Assembly (NCBI GenBank): GCA_025210235.1
Contig: JAOASG010000037.1
Location: forward strand, 62,001 to 126,000
Origin: Vallitalea sp.
GTDB taxonomy: Bacteria > Bacillota > Clostridia > Lachnospirales > Vallitaleaceae
Direction of reading: 5' to 3'
DNA length: 64,000 nucleotides
The translations under genes were made by a program, and so were the position numbers. The notes beneath the pieces were generated by a model that worked only from the letters and a program-made list of their open reading frames with translations, was not told where the DNA came from and did no database searches. Shown in pieces: positions 62,600 to 64,000 of this stretch (within the stretch, counting starts at the first letter, position 1; every line of letters starts with the position of its first letter).

Positions 62600-63634
62600 G
62601 TGAAAAAAATAAGAAATTTAGTTTTGCTTTTTGCAATGATAATGGTTTTAGGTGGGGTTAATGTTTATGCTGCAAATGTAGCAGTAGGAGATCAATTACT
62701 ACAACCTGAAGCGGGATGGCAAAGATATGATGATTCGCACATTCCATTTTCTTCATATCAAGGGAATTGGGTTATAGGTGAGATTTTTGAAGATGGAGAT
62801 ATCTGGGATAGAGATGATTATTGGGGGAGTACATTGACACATGTTCAGAGTAAGGGAACAATAAAGTTTATATTTAGTGGAGATAAATTAAGACTTATAA
62901 CAAAATTACATAACTCAAGAAGTCAAATAAATACAATCATTATAGATGGGCAAGAAGAAAAATTCTCAGAATATAGTGTAGTTGAAGATAATTCTTTAAA
63001 TTTGAGTGTAGTTTACGAAAAAATGAACTTATCTAAAGGATATCATATTTGTGAAATTTCTATGGATTCACCACAAAAATATCTTACTATTGATGCAATA
63101 GATATTGATGAAAATGGAAAATTCTTATATTTAAAAGACCCCAACAATTTAGAAAGTTATATAAATAACGGAAGAGTTAAACTTAAATGGGAAGCAGTAG
63201 ATGGGACAGATAGCTATACTATACTAAGGTCAACAACATCAGATAGTATAGAAACAATCATAGCTTCTAATGTAACAGATACAACTTACATAGACAATGA
63301 TGTTGAACCAGGAGTAACTTATTACTATGTAGTACGAGCAGTAAAAGGTGGTGTAGAAAGTGAACACTCAAATATTACATCTGCAATGATAGAAAAGGTA
63401 AATCCAGCAGTACTACAAATTAAATTATCAACTACAGATATATATGAGTACAGAATTACAATGAATGAAGTAAAAGATTTTATTAAATGGTATACAGATA
63501 GGTCAAATGAATCAGGGTTACCATTCTATAAATTTAAAACAGTTGATTCAAACATTGAGCCATATACAAATTCTAATGAATACTTAATATTTGATAAAAT
63601 AGTTTGGTTTAAAATAAAAGAATACACAAAATAA
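62600..63634 (+). CDS. Secreted FN3 protein, paralogue 2
   Basis: The signal peptide (1-25) is identical to that of the gene at 59719 except one residue near the cut site. The N-terminal domain (about 28-165, GDQLLQPEAGWQRYDD...FSGDKLRLITKL...ITIDAIDIDENG-like) has the same fold pattern but is strongly diverged and longer. From about residue 185 the FN3 domain and the 75-residue end are over 90% identical to paralogue 1. Start is GTG 62600 (ATG in paralogue 1) after AGAAAGGA. The role is unknown; secreted or surface binding is inferred. Confidence 0.8.
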   Translation: MKKIRNLVLLFAMIMVLGGVNVYAANVAVGDQLLQPEAGWQRYDDSHIPFSSYQGNWVIGEIFEDGDIWDRDDYWGSTLTHVQSKGTIKFIFSGDKLRLITKLHNSRSQINTIIIDGQEEKFSEYSVVEDNSLNLSVVYEKMNLSKGYHICEISMDSPQKYLTIDAIDIDENGKFLYLKDPNNLESYINNGRVKLKWEAVDGTDSYTILRSTTSDSIETIIASNVTDTTYIDNDVEPGVTYYYVVRAVKGGVESEHSNITSAMIEKVNPAVLQIKLSTTDIYEYRITMNEVKDFIKWYTDRSNESGLPFYKFKTVDSNIEPYTNSNEYLIFDKIVWFKIKEYTK

Positions 63635-63643
63635 TATATTGAG

Positions 63644-63673
63644 CCTACTTTCTTGGGAGTAGGTCTTTTTTTT
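63644..63673 (+). terminator. Terminator of the second secreted FN3 gene
   Basis: The stem CCTACTT / GAGTAGG-type arm (one G-T pair) is followed by TCTTTTTTTT. It equals the terminator after paralogue 1. Confidence 0.8.
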
Positions 63674-63751
63674 ATTGCTCAAAAATAAATTATCTGTTAA
63701 TATTAATAGGTAATATCGGGAATGGAATTATATACTAAATGTCAATTTAGT

Positions 63752-63779
63752 GGACAAGTTAAAAAGCTTGTCCTTTTTT
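63752..63779 (+). terminator. Second intrinsic terminator
   Basis: The stem GGACAAG / CTTGTCC with an eight-base loop is followed by six T. It lies just after the end of duplication unit 2, probably a remnant of an older neighbour. Confidence 0.75.
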
Positions 63780-63867
63780 GCGAATTTTACCTACAGGTAT
63801 CGACAGACTTTATTAAAAAGAAAGAGTAATATATAAAAAGTACTAATCAAAATACAAGGAGGGAATT

Positions 63868-64000
63868 ATGAAAAAATTAATAGCGGTTTTAGTGTGTTTT
63901 GTTTTGATATCATCAACGATAAGCGTTAATGCAAAGGACCCAATTTGTCCACATTCACCAGATGGGAAACATCATATGTATGCAACTGAGTGGAGTACTA
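63868..64000 (+). CDS. Start of a secreted protein (cut by window end)
   Basis: AAGGAGGG precedes an ATG opening a frame MKKLIAVLVCFVLISSTISVNA, a clear type I signal peptide. It is followed by KDPICPHSPDGKHHMYATEWST, with a Cys/His-rich start. Forty-four codons are visible; the rest is outside the window. No family can be named. Confidence 0.7.
   Translation, partial: MKKLIAVLVCFVLISSTISVNAKDPICPHSPDGKHHMYATEWST

Larger units (their letters stand above)
62469..63748 (+). repeat. Tandem duplication unit 2
   Basis: This is the second copy of the promoter-gene-terminator unit found at 59591-60829, same orientation, with TATAAT at 62561-62566. The two are separated by the membrane protein gene and the Rha pseudogene. 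Confidence 0.85.

Overview
The window is AT-rich DNA (by eye roughly 70% A+T) from a spore-forming, low-GC Firmicute, most likely a member of the Clostridia. The evidence is the sporulation genes (gpr, spoIIP, sigK, a GerMN lipoprotein), strong GGAGG ribosome sites, frequent TTG/GTG starts, a Firmicutes-type HrcA/CIRCE system, and gene orders shared with Bacillus/Clostridium: comEA...comEC-holA-rpsT-gpr-spoIIP-lepA-hemW-hrcA-grpE-dnaK-dnaJ-prmA-rsmE...mtaB, and ireB-ruvX-DUF1292...mltG-trmR-trhP. The species cannot be named from the sequence.

Layout. 1-2.6 kb is the 3' end of a phage tail module (tail fibre with a DUF5050-like repeat region, a tail accessory protein, an XkdX-like protein). 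2.75-5.3 kb holds thrC and a zinc-finger-less J-domain protein. 5.4-9.3 kb is a ferric-type ABC importer operon behind a strong promoter with a Fur-like operator, convergent with a CDF metal exporter that carries Mn-type metal-site residues. 10.4-14.2 kb holds an HD-GYP protein, a PPi-type phosphofructokinase, a 6S RNA gene and an SGNH hydrolase. 14.4-19.2 kb is a minus-strand aromatic amino acid operon (hisC-aroF-tyrA-aroA) with its own promoter. 19.5-24.3 kb holds an EF-G paralogue, an unknown 83-residue protein and nadE. 24.6-32.4 kb holds mgsA, comEA, a two-component system, a GerMN lipoprotein, comEC and holA. 32.4-46.2 kb is the ribosome, sporulation and heat-shock block (rpsT, gpr, spoIIP, lepA, hemW, hrcA, grpE, dnaK, dnaJ, prmA, rsmE and a CheY-like gene). 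46.4-58 kb is translation, RNA and cell-wall functions (nifZ-type desulfurase with thiI, an HPr-like protein, mtaB, ireB, ruvX, fur, RNase J, a YlbF-like gene, mltG, trmR, trhP), followed by an uninterrupted sigK. 59.2-64 kb is an accessory region: a frameshifted holin, a decayed Rha-type phage regulator, two tandem paralogous secreted FN3 proteins, a membrane protein and the start of another secreted protein.

Between core genes lie three families of small palindromic elements. R1 is about 72 bp (3 copies). R2 is 118-119 bp (4 full copies plus fragments and two terminal-repeat-only minis). R3 is about 157 bp (2 copies). Two full R2 copies are flanked by perfect 12-bp direct repeats, and a 47-bp R2 miniature is flanked by a 14-bp repeat with one mismatch, so R2 looks like a recently mobile MITE. 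R2 elements sit between cotranscribed genes and in two places supply the TAG stop codon of the upstream gene. The most unusual non-coding feature besides these is a pair of mutually exclusive hairpins that could gate the comEC ribosome-binding site.
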